Positions 16,837 through 25,812 of a DNA stretch of 64,000 nt are shown one piece after another. Made by a program: the position numbers and the translations under genes. Location: the NCBI RefSeq assembly GCF_002234615.1, contig NZ_NMQW01000023.1, forward strand, positions 270,433 through 334,432. The letters run 5' to 3'. A model generated the notes under the pieces. The model made no database searches. It was not told the DNA's origin and was given only the letters and a program-made list of their open reading frames with translations. This DNA comes from Paenibacillus rigui. Lineage in GTDB: Bacteria; Bacillota; Bacilli; Paenibacillales; NBRC-103111. How positions within the stretch are numbered: the first letter of the stretch is position 1; each line of letters starts with the position of its first letter.

Positions 16837-17952
16837 ATGATCGACGAAATCCAAGTGCAGGGCCGCAAAATATTACAGCAAATGAAGCCTTATTCACCCG
16901 GCAAGCCCATCTGGGAAGTACAGCAGGAATTAGGTATTGACTATGTCGTTAAGCTGGCCTCCAATGAGAATCCGTTGGGCCCATCGCCCAAGGCACTGGA
17001 GGCGCTAGCGGCGTTTCTTCCGGAGCTAAACCGTTATCCCGATGCGGGCGCAAAGCTGTTGAATCAGGCCCTTGCCGCACAATTAAACCTGCAGCCGCAG
17101 CAGCTGATCGTGACAAACGGAGGCGACGAGCTAATTACTCTCGTTGCGGAGACGTTCCTCGAGGCGGGGGATGAAATCGTCGTCCCATCGCCAACTTTTA
17201 GCGAATATGAATTTGGAGCTACCTTGATGGGGGCCAGCACCGTCAGCGTTCCATTGAACGATGATTACAGTTACGACATATCCGCTATTCTGTCTTCGGT
17301 AACGGAGCGTACCAAGCTTGTATGTATTTGTTCGCCCAACAATCCGACGGGAACTTACCTGGGCAAAGAAGACCTCAAGCGTCTGCTCGATGCGCTGCCG
17401 AAGCGGGTGCTGGTGTTGTTCGATGCAGCCTACACTCATTTCGCGTCTGCGGAGGATTATACGGACGGGCTGGAGTTCGTCCGTGCGGGATACCCTATCA
17501 TCGTGCTCCAAACCTTTTCCAAAATATACGGCCTGGCCGGCATACGCGTTGGCTTTGGGGCGGCGTCCGTGGAGCTGGTCAGTCAAATATATAAAGTGAA
17601 GGAGCCCTTCAACGTCAATGCTCTGGCACAGGTCGGAGCCGCGGCGGCCATAGCGGATAAGGAGCACGTGGACAAATCCCGGAAGCTGAATGCGGCGGGC
17701 CGGGAGCAGCTGTATGGGGCGTTTCGAAGGTTCGGCCTTCGTTATACGGAAAGCATGGCGAATTTTATATTGGTTGAGCTTGGACCGGATGCGCAGACGA
17801 TCTATGAACGTTTAATGCAAGAAGGGGTCATTGTCCGGTACGGAGTCGGTTGGGGACTACCCGGGCACGTAAGAATATCTGTAGGCACGCAGGAGGAGAA
17901 TGCATTTCTCATTGAGAAGCTCGGGGGGATCCTGGCGAAGGACGGTCAATAA
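16837..17952 (+). CDS. hisC: Histidinol-phosphate aminotransferase
   Basis: 371 residues from the ATG at 16837, which has GGGAGAGG upstream; an in-frame ATG at 16786 would add a non-conserved peptide. This is a PLP fold-type I aminotransferase: NENPLGPSP (substrate end), SPNNPTGTY (Asn contact), DAAYTHF and TFSKIYGLAGIRVGFG, where the Lys forms the Schiff base. It converts imidazole-acetol phosphate to histidinol phosphate. It stands alone, so it may instead be a broad aromatic aminotransferase; HisC-like paralogs outside his operons are common. Confidence 0.88.
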   Translation: MIDEIQVQGRKILQQMKPYSPGKPIWEVQQELGIDYVVKLASNENPLGPSPKALEALAAFLPELNRYPDAGAKLLNQALAAQLNLQPQQLIVTNGGDELITLVAETFLEAGDEIVVPSPTFSEYEFGATLMGASTVSVPLNDDYSYDISAILSSVTERTKLVCICSPNNPTGTYLGKEDLKRLLDALPKRVLVLFDAAYTHFASAEDYTDGLEFVRAGYPIIVLQTFSKIYGLAGIRVGFGAASVELVSQIYKVKEPFNVNALAQVGAAAAIADKEHVDKSRKLNAAGREQLYGAFRRFGLRYTESMANFILVELGPDAQTIYERLMQEGVIVRYGVGWGLPGHVRISVGTQEENAFLIEKLGGILAKDGQ

Positions 17953-18129
17953 GCAGCAGGGGCATATTTGAATCCGGTAAACCGAATTGTAATGTGCCAG
18001 CTGCCGCGCCGGTCTTACTGATTCGTATCCGACTGTAGAAAAAAGATGGAGAAGCGGGGGGAAGGGGCCGGCAAGCCCCGCTGAAGCGACCCGTGAGGTA
18101 TGCTCACCAGACGCTTTCTGTCACACAGG

Positions 18130-18759
<630 letters not shown>

Positions 18760-19019
18760 TCAAAATGGTATTTGGCGATCAAACCCGCCATAGAACGCGG
18801 TCGCACATCTTGAAAGACGGCGAAGCCGGTTATCCTTGTTCGGTATAGGCTGTTAAGAGGAATTATAAACGATGGCCGGGCGGTTTGCCATATCAGAGGC
18901 GGAAGCCGTCTCTTTTTCCTGAAAAAGGATGCAACTCGGATTTAGCCTGTAGTATGATTTAAGCAGGGCTTTGAATCTTACTTATCTGCAAACAGAATCG
19001 TTTGAGGAGGAAATAGACA

Positions 19020-19808
19020 ATGAGTCTTTTATTATGGCCCAATGGGACGCCGAACGCCCTGGGGAACGCTCAGGAGGACATGCCTACCTTAGTCCCTTAC
19101 CTGGTGCAAAGCAGTGAACCGGCAGCGGCGGTTATCGTATGTCCGGGAGGAGGCTACGTCCGCAGAGCGAACCATGAGGGAGAGCCGGTAGCTTTATGGT
19201 TGAACTCGCTCGGCATTTCCGCTTTTGTCGTGCATTATCGCGTAGCTCCTTACAAACACCCGAATCCATTAATGGATGCGCAGCGCGCCATTCGTACGGT
19301 GCGGAATCAAGCGCGGCAGTGGAATGTCGATCCTGGCCGTGTCGGCATCCTCGGATTTTCGGCGGGCGGGCATTTGGCCTCCTCGGCCGGTGTTCACTTC
19401 GACCAAGGCCGTCCGGATGCGGAAGACCCGATCGAGCGTGAGAGCAGCCGTCCCGATCTGCTCGTCCTGTGCTACCCGGTCATCAGCTTCGGACCTGACG
19501 CGCATAAAGGCTCGCAGGTGAATCTGCTGGGCGAAGAAGCGGACACATCGCTTCTGGAGCTGATGTCGACCGAGCGTCAGGTGACGGAGGAGACCCCGCC
19601 GGCGTTTTTGTGGCACACGGCGGATGATGCATCGGTTCCGGTCGAGAACAGCATTTTGTTCGCTTCGGCTCTAAGCCGCAATAAGGTGCCTTTTGAGCTG
19701 CATGTATTTGAAAGCGGCCGACATGGGCTCGGATTGGCGGAGGACCTGCCGGAGGTTCGGGCATGGACGGATGTATGTGCCAATTGGCTGAAGAAGCAGG
19801 GGTTTTAA
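19020..19808 (+). CDS. Alpha/beta hydrolase, acetylxylan-esterase-like
   Basis: 262 residues. The fold shows IVCPGGGYV (oxyanion HGGG-like, about 42), the nucleophile elbow GFSAGGH (Ser about 118), an Asp in HTADDASVP and a His in ESGRHGLG. Members of this BD-FAE/axe group deacetylate xylan or sugars; with no signal peptide, a cytoplasmic deacetylase on imported oligosaccharides is plausible. GAGGAGG precedes the ATG. pxpB starts 3 nt after its stop, so it may be cotranscribed with pxpBC. Confidence 0.88.
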   Translation: MSLLLWPNGTPNALGNAQEDMPTLVPYLVQSSEPAAAVIVCPGGGYVRRANHEGEPVALWLNSLGISAFVVHYRVAPYKHPNPLMDAQRAIRTVRNQARQWNVDPGRVGILGFSAGGHLASSAGVHFDQGRPDAEDPIERESSRPDLLVLCYPVISFGPDAHKGSQVNLLGEEADTSLLELMSTERQVTEETPPAFLWHTADDASVPVENSILFASALSRNKVPFELHVFESGRHGLGLAEDLPEVRAWTDVCANWLKKQGF

Positions 19809-19811
19809 ACG

Positions 19812-20657
19812 ATGGAAGCCCGTTATGAACTGTATCCTCTGGGGGAGAGGGCGGTCGTGATCCGCTGGGAAGGCGGAATTACGGAAGCGATGCAGCAGCG
19901 GGTCACGGAAGCGCAGCGGCTTTTGGAGTCAGGCACCCTTTCAGCGGTACAAGAGCTGGTTCGGGCTTATCGCACGATCACGGTGTTTTATGATCCGCTC
20001 CGGCTCTACAGGGAAGAACGGCAGCGAATGAGCTTGACGGGGAGGGTCGGTGCGATCGCTCCCTCGGACAGCGATCAGACTGGGGAGCCTCGTTCCCCTT
20101 ACCGAATCGTATGCGAGTGGATTCGTACCAGGCTGCGGGAAATGGAAGAGCCTGGCGCCGGAAGCGGGAAGAGAGGGGAAGGGCACGAGCGCAGATTGAC
20201 TGTTCCTGTCTGCTTCGGCGGGGAGCATGGGCCTGATCTGGCGTTGATTGCGGAGCAGGCTGGTATGACCTCCGGGCAAGCGATAGAGCTGTACTGCTCG
20301 GTGGAGTATATCGTACATATGATCGGCTTTGTCCCTGGCTTTCCTTATATGGGAGGACTGCCGCAGCCTTTGGCGGCTCCGCGCCGGAGCGAGCCTCGAT
20401 TGAAGGTGCCTGCCGGCTCCGTCGGTATTGCCGGTGTCCAGACCGGCATTTACCCGCAGGCGATTCCCGGCGGTTGGCAGCTGATCGGCCGCACGCCGGT
20501 GCGATTGTTCGATGCATACCAGGAGCCTCCCGCGTTATTCCGCTCCGGAGATCGCGTTCTTTTTCAACCGATCGGGGCAGCGGATTTTGAAAGGCTTCAT
20601 CGGGAAGCGGAGCACGGCGGTAAAGCGCTGCTTCCTTCCGAGGAGGATCGCCGATGA
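19812..20657 (+). CDS. pxpB: 5-oxoprolinase subunit PxpB (KipI family)
   Basis: 281 residues. The PxpB/KipI cyclophilin-like fold shows in YELYPLGERAVVIRWEG, VEYIVHMIGFVPGFPYMGGLP (about 165-190) and KVPAGSVGIAGVQTGIYPQAIPGGWQLIGRTP. An extra, poorly conserved segment of about 45 residues (about 75-120) makes it longer than the usual 240. With PxpA and PxpC it forms the ATP-dependent 5-oxoprolinase that opens pyroglutamate to glutamate. It overlaps pxpC by four bases. Confidence 0.92.
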   Translation: MEARYELYPLGERAVVIRWEGGITEAMQQRVTEAQRLLESGTLSAVQELVRAYRTITVFYDPLRLYREERQRMSLTGRVGAIAPSDSDQTGEPRSPYRIVCEWIRTRLREMEEPGAGSGKRGEGHERRLTVPVCFGGEHGPDLALIAEQAGMTSGQAIELYCSVEYIVHMIGFVPGFPYMGGLPQPLAAPRRSEPRLKVPAGSVGIAGVQTGIYPQAIPGGWQLIGRTPVRLFDAYQEPPALFRSGDRVLFQPIGAADFERLHREAEHGGKALLPSEEDRR

Positions 20658-21670
20658 CAATCGAGGTCTTAAAGGCAGGACTGTTCACCACCGTCCAGGA
20701 TCAAGGCCGGTTCGGCTACCGCGGTGTCGGCGTTGTCACCAGCGGAGCCATGGACGGGTTCGCCCTCCGTGCGGCGAACCTGCTGGTCGCCAACGCGCCG
20801 GACGCCGCGGCGCTGGAGCTGACGCTCACGGGCGCGACGCTGGCGTTCCACCGCGACGCGCTCGTTGCGCTCTGCGGCGCGGAGCTGGACGCCCGCGCCG
20901 CAGAGGCGGGGCCGCCGCTGCCCGGCTGGCGGCCCGTGCTCGTGCGCAGCGGCACCGTGCTGCGCCTGGGTTCCGCGCGCCGCGGTGCGCGCGCGTACCT
21001 CGCCGTGGCGGGCGGCTGTGCGGTGCCCGCCGTGCTCGGCAGCCGCAGCACGCACGTGCGCTCGCGGCTCGGCGGCTTCGCCGGGCGGGCGCTGCAGCCG
21101 GGGGATCGGCTGCAGGCCGGTCCGCCCTCGGCCTCGGGCGCCCGGCTCGCAGCCCGCTTGGCTGCGGCTTCGCCGGAGGCCGCGATCGCCCCGGCTGCGT
21201 GGGCGATCGCGCCGGGCGCGCGTCCGCCGTATGCGGAGCACCCGGCGGTGCGCGTGCTTCGCGGGCGTGAGGCGGAAAGCTTTGCAGGAGGGAGCCTGCA
21301 AAGCTTTCTCTCCACGCCCTACGCGGTGGCCCCGCAGTCGGACCGCATGGGCTACCGGCTGCAGGGCGAGCGGCTCGAGCTGCGGGAGCCGCTCGAGATG
21401 ATCTCCGAAACCGTGACGATGGGCACGGTTCAGGTGCCGCCGGACGGCCAGCCGATTGTGCTGATGGCCGATGCCCAGACCACCGGCGGCTACCCGCGGA
21501 TCGCGCAGCTCGCCGCCGTCGATTTGCCGCTGGCCGCTCAGGTCCGGCCGGGCGGTACGCTGCGTTTCAGCGAAATCACCCTCGAAGAAGCGCAGGCCCT
21601 TTTTGTTGTGCAGGAGCTTCAGCTTCAACAGCTGGAAGCGGCGGTCCGGATGAGGATAAATTTGTTATAA
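20654..21670 (+). CDS. pxpC: 5-oxoprolinase subunit PxpC (biotin-dependent carboxyltransferase-like)
   Basis: 338 residues. Family blocks are LFTTVQDQGRFGYRGVGVVTSGAMDGFALRAANLLVAN, YLAVAGGCAVPAVLGSRSTH, and the C-terminal SDRMGYRLQG, ETVTMGTVQVPPDGQPIVLMADAQTTGGYPRIA. It partners PxpB. Roughly 20750-21290 is much richer in GC, with nearly all-GC third positions, than the flanks; this also creates long spurious frames on the other strand. Confidence 0.93.
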   Translation: MTIEVLKAGLFTTVQDQGRFGYRGVGVVTSGAMDGFALRAANLLVANAPDAAALELTLTGATLAFHRDALVALCGAELDARAAEAGPPLPGWRPVLVRSGTVLRLGSARRGARAYLAVAGGCAVPAVLGSRSTHVRSRLGGFAGRALQPGDRLQAGPPSASGARLAARLAAASPEAAIAPAAWAIAPGARPPYAEHPAVRVLRGREAESFAGGSLQSFLSTPYAVAPQSDRMGYRLQGERLELREPLEMISETVTMGTVQVPPDGQPIVLMADAQTTGGYPRIAQLAAVDLPLAAQVRPGGTLRFSEITLEEAQALFVVQELQLQQLEAAVRMRINLL

Positions 21671-21761
21671 CGATTCTTTCGCTTGAAGGCCCGGCCTGTT
21701 TATGAGTTAATAGTTATGTAGCAGGCCAGCTAACACTCAAAGAAAGGAGTGATCAGGTACA

Positions 21762-21794
21762 ATGATTTCACAAATGGAGGTGATCTCTGCTTAA
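21762..21794 (+). other. Micro-ORF MISQMEVISA with following hairpins
   Basis: A 10-codon frame has AAAGGAGTGATC 8 nt upstream. Its end lies inside a perfect 9-bp hairpin (GATCTCTGC/GCAGAGATC, 21782-21805). A GGGAGG/CCTCCC hairpin follows at 21817-21836. It could be a leader peptide, a decayed small toxin or chance. No family is recognised. Confidence 0.3.
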
Positions 21795-21855
21795 TCGCAG
21801 AGATCCCATAAAACGAGGGAGGCTTTAGGGCCTCCCCCTAATTTCTAACAAACGA

Positions 21856-21885
21856 TGGACATAGCACCCGTCCATAAGGTATAAT
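21856..21885 (+). promoter_or_regulatory. Promoter of a short transcript
   Basis: TGGACA (21856-21861), 18-nt spacer and perfect TATAAT (21880-21885), pointing at the micro-ORF at 21935. Confidence 0.5.
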
Positions 21886-21934
21886 TTGGGAAGTAATCGG
21901 AATCATGAAATTATGACGAAAGGAGTGGCGTTCG

Positions 21935-21979
21935 ATGTATGAAGGCACAATCATGAGAAAAGGGTTTTGGCTGAATTGA
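21935..21979 (+). CDS. Micro-ORF of 14 codons
   Basis: MYEGTIMRKGFWLN is preceded by GAAAGGAG with 9-nt spacing. A promoter lies upstream and a T-rich terminator downstream (22050-22075), making an independent unit of roughly 180 nt. I do not recognise the peptide; it may be a leader peptide or a small RNA with a decoy frame. Confidence 0.3.
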   Translation: MYEGTIMRKGFWLN

Positions 21980-22049
21980 ATAAGCATTTTCTCCATCACC
22001 GTCACCTGACGTCATTGACATGAAACCATGACATATACGGACACCCAGG

Positions 22050-22075
22050 CACGAGTCGGCTGATCGTGTTTTTTT
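22050..22075 (+). terminator. Short-stem intrinsic terminator
   Basis: CACGA (22050-22054) and TCGTG (22064-22068) with a 9-nt loop are followed by seven T. The stem is short but the T run is perfect. Confidence 0.55.
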
Positions 22076-22145
22076 GTTGTTTGTAGAGGTTGTTCAAAAA
22101 GTCCTTTTGAACTCACACTTCATAACCTTTTCAGGAGGTGTAAAG

Positions 22146-22247
22146 ATGAAAATGCTTATCTCTTTCGCTACGTCGCTTGCAAGTAAAGCACGGAAGGAGG
22201 ATTTCATCGATGGGGTACAAAAACGGAAAGGATATTCTTCCCCCTAG
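22146..22247 (+). CDS. Possible 33-residue peptide overlapping the CD3324-type gene
   Basis: The ATG at 22146 has a near-ideal AGGAGGTG site 5-6 nt upstream and opens a 33-codon frame starting MKMLISFATSLASKARK. It ends 37 nt inside the next gene in another frame. A GTTCAAAA/TTTTGAAC hairpin precedes it at 22092-22112. It could be a small coupled peptide or a remnant. No homology is recognised. Confidence 0.35.
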   Translation: MKMLISFATSLASKARKEDFIDGVQKRKGYSSP

Positions 22248-22497
22248 CCTGCTGAAGCAATTGCAGGATTATATTCAGGGCGAGATTATCTATATCCCGA
22301 AGAAGGAACAGACGCGCGCAGGCTGGGGAGAGAACAACGGCACCCGGCAAACGATCCAGCGCCGTAACCATGAAATATTCAAACTGTATGAGAACGGCTT
22401 GACTGTAACCGAGCTCATTCAAAAATACCATCTGTCCGAGGACAGCATCCGTAAAATTATCGTAAAAACCCGCGTGGTCGTCGCCGCCCAGCGTTAA
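22210..22497 (+). CDS. CD3324-family small DNA-binding protein
   Basis: 95 residues from the ATG at 22210, preceded by AAGGAGGATTTC; the ATG at 22177 lacks such a site. MGYKNGKDILPPSLLKQLQDYIQGEIIYIP is the hallmark of this conserved Firmicute family. The C-terminal half (RNHEIFKLYENGLTVTELIQKYHLSEDSIRKII) is a Mor/resolvase-type helix-turn-helix. Members are uncharacterised putative regulators. A terminator follows. Confidence 0.85.
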   Translation: MGYKNGKDILPPSLLKQLQDYIQGEIIYIPKKEQTRAGWGENNGTRQTIQRRNHEIFKLYENGLTVTELIQKYHLSEDSIRKIIVKTRVVVAAQR

Positions 22498-22544
22498 CTT
22501 GGGGCGGCCTGGCCCAGGCAGGCTTTTCATATAAGGAATGACCT

Positions 22545-22568
22545 AAAAAAAGCCGAGAGGCTTTTTTT
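22545..22568 (+). terminator. Intrinsic terminator
   Basis: AAAAAAAGCC/GGCTTTTTTT with a short GAGA loop. Confidence 0.85.
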
Positions 22569-22716
22569 ATTTTTAAGGAACACCCATCCCCTTCCGTCAT
22601 GGCACGGTCACTTAGGGCATAGGCTTGCACGGCGGCAGGGGGGACCGGTTGTTTAAACTGTGTCTTATCGTATATGCTTGAGCTGGGAATGAATAAAACC
22701 GATGGGGGGAAGCTGC

Positions 22717-23505
22717 ATGAGCGGTATCATCGAAGAGCAGCGGAGAAAGCCGGCTCGGATCGACCTGAATTGTGATTTGGGAGAAAGCTATGGTCCTTAC
22801 CGAATTGGGCAGGATGAAGCCCTGATGCCCTATATTTCCTCGGCTAATATTGCCTGCGGGTTTCACGCCGGCGATGCCGCGGTCATGCGGCGGACGGTTC
22901 GGCTTTGCCTCGAGCACGGTGTAGCCATCGGCGCACACCCGGGACTGCCGGATTTGGCGGGGTTTGGCCGGCGGGCGATGCAGATTTCCGCGGACGAAGC
23001 ATATGAGATGGTGGTATACCAGATCGGAGCGTTGATTGGATTTGTAAAGTCGGAAGGGGGCGTCCTGCGGCATGTCAAGCCCCACGGGGCTTTGTACAAT
23101 ATGGCGGCAGTCCGGTTGGACTTGGCTGAGGCGATCGCAGAGGCCGTGTACAAGGTTGATCCGGAGCTGATCTTATACGGCTTGTCCGGCAGCCAGCTAA
23201 CCCGGGCGGCAGCAAATCGTGGATTAAGGGCGGCTGAGGAGGTCTTCGCGGACCGAACCTATCGTTCCGACGGTACACTGACGCCAAGAACGGAGCCCGA
23301 TGCCGTGTGGCACGATGCGGATTCCGCAGCTGCACAGGTGATTCAGATGGTGAGCGTCGGCCAAGTGAGAACGAGAGAGGGCGGTATGATCGGTGTGAAG
23401 GCGGATACGGTCTGTATCCACGGTGACGGACCGCATGCGGTTGCTTTTGCTGAGACGATCCGCCGTCGGCTGGAGGGTGCGGGAGTCAGGGTGAGCGCAC
23501 CCTGA
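22717..23505 (+). CDS. pxpA: 5-oxoprolinase subunit PxpA (LamB/YcsF family)
   Basis: 262 residues from the ATG at 22717, preceded by GGGGGA; an in-frame ATG at 22702 would overlap that site. Family signatures are [60 protein letters not shown] and [11 protein letters not shown]. It is the third subunit of the pyroglutamate-opening enzyme. It lies about 1 kb downstream of pxpBC, separated by the CD3324-type gene, so the complex is encoded in two transcripts. Confidence 0.94.
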   Translation: MSGIIEEQRRKPARIDLNCDLGESYGPYRIGQDEALMPYISSANIACGFHAGDAAVMRRTVRLCLEHGVAIGAHPGLPDLAGFGRRAMQISADEAYEMVVYQIGALIGFVKSEGGVLRHVKPHGALYNMAAVRLDLAEAIAEAVYKVDPELILYGLSGSQLTRAAANRGLRAAEEVFADRTYRSDGTLTPRTEPDAVWHDADSAAAQVIQMVSVGQVRTREGGMIGVKADTVCIHGDGPHAVAFAETIRRRLEGAGVRVSAP

Positions 23506-23527
23506 CGGGTCGTGCGGCGGACCGTCC

Positions 23528-24289
23528 TTAAATCAGCTTCAAACCGCTGATAAGTATGATCGCCGCCATGAGTGTTCTTAACGGTTTGGCGGGCAGTTTG
23601 GCGGATAAGCCGCTGCCGAGGAGGACGCCGGGGATTGAGCCCAGCAACAGGTTGAACGCCAGGCCGTAATCGATATTTCCGAATCCGGCATGCATGATGC
23701 CTGCGGCCGATACCAGAAGAAAGGCATGGGCGATATCCGTGCCGACCAATTCCGCAGCCGTCATCCGGAAGAAAAACATCATCGCAATCGCAAAGAGTGA
23801 ACCGGAGCCAATCGAAGTCATCCCGACGATAAAGCCGAGAGCTGCACCGATCCCGATGGTCAGCCAGATCTTTTGCTCCAGCGGTTTATTTTGCAAGCGG
23901 CTGCCTTCCATACGGCCGAACCACTGCTTTGCGACGCTTAGGATGGCAACAACAATAAGTACGATACCCAAGGTATGCTTTATAATGGTCTCTTGAATCG
24001 CGTGAAGCGGCGGATACAGCTCCAATAACAAGATAGCCAGGATTGCACTCGGCACGCTGCCGATAGCCAAATACAGCACCAGCTTAAACTGAATGGTCCG
24101 TTGACGGTAATGCTGAATGCTGCCGAACAGCTTTGTAATCGAGTTGTAAAATAAATCGGTAGCGACGGCTACCGTTGGTTGTATGCCCACTAAGACTAAG
24201 ATCGGTGTCAGTAAAGCGGCTCCTCCGACCCCTGTTAAACCTACGAGAAGGCCAACAAAAAGCCCCATAAGTGCAATTGTCCAATCCAT
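23528..24289 (-). CDS. TSUP (TauE/SafE) family permease
   Basis: 253 residues from the ATG at 24289, which has GGGGTGG five nt upstream; the frame extends to 24307. About eight membrane segments are present, with the duplicated family motif GLTGVGGAALLTPILVL (N-terminal half) and GMTSIGSGSLFAIAM (C-terminal half). TSUP proteins move sulfite, taurine-derived anions or other organic anions. There is no neighbour to identify the substrate. A minus-strand TATAAT lies about 45 nt upstream in an AT-rich stretch. Confidence 0.88.
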   Translation of the reverse strand: MDWTIALMGLFVGLLVGLTGVGGAALLTPILVLVGIQPTVAVATDLFYNSITKLFGSIQHYRQRTIQFKLVLYLAIGSVPSAILAILLLELYPPLHAIQETIIKHTLGIVLIVVAILSVAKQWFGRMEGSRLQNKPLEQKIWLTIGIGAALGFIVGMTSIGSGSLFAIAMMFFFRMTAAELVGTDIAHAFLLVSAAGIMHAGFGNIDYGLAFNLLLGSIPGVLLGSGLSAKLPAKPLRTLMAAIILISGLKLI

Positions 24290-24458
24290 ATGATCCACCC
24301 CATGCATTTGAATGCTCTGAATAGTTATGTGCTTATTATAAATCCTACTAAGATTATCGGCAATATGAGATTTGAAAAATATATAAATTTTTTTGATTCA
24401 AAATCACTGATTTTACTATATGAGGGCGGGTGCCCTTAGGTGAGTCCGCCTGCACATG

Positions 24459-24496
24459 AAAAAAACGCCGGCTCCCTATTTGGAAGCGGCGTTCGA
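24459..24496 (-). terminator. Intrinsic terminator of the 46-residue gene
   Basis: On the minus strand AACGCCGCTTCC pairs with GGAGCCGGCGTT around a 6-nt loop, then a run of T. Confidence 0.85.
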
Positions 24497-24527
24497 TGTG
24501 GCATTGCAGGATTTCGGTTAACCGGTA

Positions 24528-24668
24528 TTATTCCTCCGGCTGTCCGGAAGCTTTGCGAAGCTCGTTCGCCAACCGGTGAAATTCGGCTTGGGCTTCTGGG
24601 GAATCGGTACAGCTGTAGGCTGCCGACAAAAAAGCAATGATTTTATTGGCGTCTTCCGCACTCAGCAT
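24528..24668 (-). CDS. 46-residue hypothetical protein
   Basis: The frame starts MLSAEDANKIIAFLSAAY and ends RKASGQPEE. The ribosome binding site AAGGAGGAG is ideal with 8-nt spacing, and a terminator follows 30 nt beyond the stop. The peptide is acidic and predicted as two amphipathic helices, with one Cys (residue 20). No family is recognised, but all signals of a real gene are present. Confidence 0.7.
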   Translation of the reverse strand: MLSAEDANKIIAFLSAAYSCTDSPEAQAEFHRLANELRKASGQPEE

Positions 24669-24833
24669 AGGATCAACTCCTCCTTTCCGAAACCGGTGCT
24701 GCAGGAATGGATATTGTAGATTATGCGCAGAAAATAAGATTGGCTACGGACACATCTTCGTCGGCTCATGTTCTGTTTTTGCGGCCTGTGCTATCCTTAG
24801 CCTAAGGGAGTTATTTTTAACAGGAGGCTTGTT

Positions 24834-25217
24834 ATGATTTGGGTGTTTGTTTATGGAACGCTGCTTGTGGGAGAAATGAATCATCAGGTTGCTGAACCTT
24901 ATGTAATGAAAGTGGAGGGCGGCAAGGTTCGGGGCAGGCTGGTGGATTATGGACCGTATCCTGCATTGGTGCCGACAGTCGAGGATGAATGGGTAAGAGG
25001 GGAATGGCTTTTGGTGACGGAGCCGGGACTTGAGCAAATGGACATGCTTGAGGAATATTACGGGCCTGAAGGCTGTAATGATTATGAGCGGGTTTGGATC
25101 CGCGATGCCGAGCGGCAGGAGCGGGAGGGCTGGGTATACATATGGACGGATGCGCGTGGCTGCTCCCCCATTCCCGGTGGCTGCTGGCGTACTTACCTGA
25201 GAAATAAAAAAGCTTAA
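24834..25217 (+). CDS. Gamma-glutamylcyclotransferase-like (AIG2/GGACT) protein
   Basis: 127 residues. The N-terminal VFVYGTLLVGEMNH carries the YGTL substrate loop, and the catalytic-type Glu lies in MLEEYYGPEG (about 75). Family members release 5-oxoproline from gamma-glutamyl compounds. That fits loosely with the nearby 5-oxoprolinase genes, though 1.3 kb away and separate. ACAGGAGGC precedes the ATG. Confidence 0.85.
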   Translation: MIWVFVYGTLLVGEMNHQVAEPYVMKVEGGKVRGRLVDYGPYPALVPTVEDEWVRGEWLLVTEPGLEQMDMLEEYYGPEGCNDYERVWIRDAERQEREGWVYIWTDARGCSPIPGGCWRTYLRNKKA

Positions 25218-25238
25218 GCGAACATCGTTCGCTTAAGC
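25206..25238. terminator. Bidirectional terminator between convergent genes
   Basis: Perfect 11-bp arms GCTTAAGCGAA (25212-25222) and TTCGCTTAAGC (25228-25238). On the minus strand a T run follows. The stem includes the last bases of the leftward gene. Confidence 0.8.
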
Positions 25239-25631
25239 CCTTCTTGGCATCTGCCTCTGCCATTCATCACGTTCGGATTTTTTGATGATTTCAGTCATCC
25301 GCATCACGACCGAGGCGGTTTCCTCTTCCCCGAAAAGCTGCTGCAGCTGTGAAAAGCAGACATTATCATGGAGCAATTTCCGCGTGACGGATGCGTCCCG
25401 GTACCATGCCTCGGTAATAGCGAAGTGGCCTTCCTTCTTGAGCCATACCTCATGGTAATAATTCTCTTCCGCGTTTTGTACTTTAAGAGACATGTAACAG
25501 GCGGACATGGGAATTCGCGGATCGGAAATTCGCTGGTTCACTACGGAACCGGAGGCTACCGGTTGGCCGAATACAACGCACTTCGACACTCGTTTAAATA
25601 AGATCTCGAAATTTTCCACTGCAAGCCACAT
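25233..25631 (-). CDS. Hypothetical protein of about 132 residues
   Basis: The ATG at 25631 begins MWLAVENFEILFKRV; a TTG at 25649 would add six residues, and neither start has a convincing ribosome binding site. The protein looks globular, with mixed strands (ACYMSLKVQNAEENYYHEVWLKKEGHFAITEAWY) and a basic helical C-terminus (KKSERDEWQRQMPRR). I do not recognise the family. It is monocistronic and ends in the shared terminator. Confidence 0.6.
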   Translation of the reverse strand: MWLAVENFEILFKRVSKCVVFGQPVASGSVVNQRISDPRIPMSACYMSLKVQNAEENYYHEVWLKKEGHFAITEAWYRDASVTRKLLHDNVCFSQLQQLFGEEETASVVMRMTEIIKKSERDEWQRQMPRRA

Positions 25632-25812
25632 CCTGAAAGTTATTTTCAATAGTCATAAGGGTCCATTTTATATAAAATTTACCTAAAATATCGTCGTTTC
25701 TATTATTTTACCATAGTTCTAAAGTATTATAAATACATGATTTTGAACCGATAAAATTGAAAGAGTGATATAATAGAGCAAACTTATTTGGACTACAAGG
25801 AGACATCCGGGG

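Noticed and set aside
17961..17998. Hairpin between hisC and xpt as terminator
   Set aside because: Imperfect stem and no T run on either strand.
20669..21628. 319-residue Arg/Gly/His-rich frame antisense to pxpC
   Set aside because: Produced by the GC-rich third positions of pxpC; composition unlike a real protein.
22082..22112. Insertion-sequence end suggested by GTTCAAAA/TTTTGAAC
   Set aside because: Only one short inverted repeat, no transposase fragment and no second end nearby.
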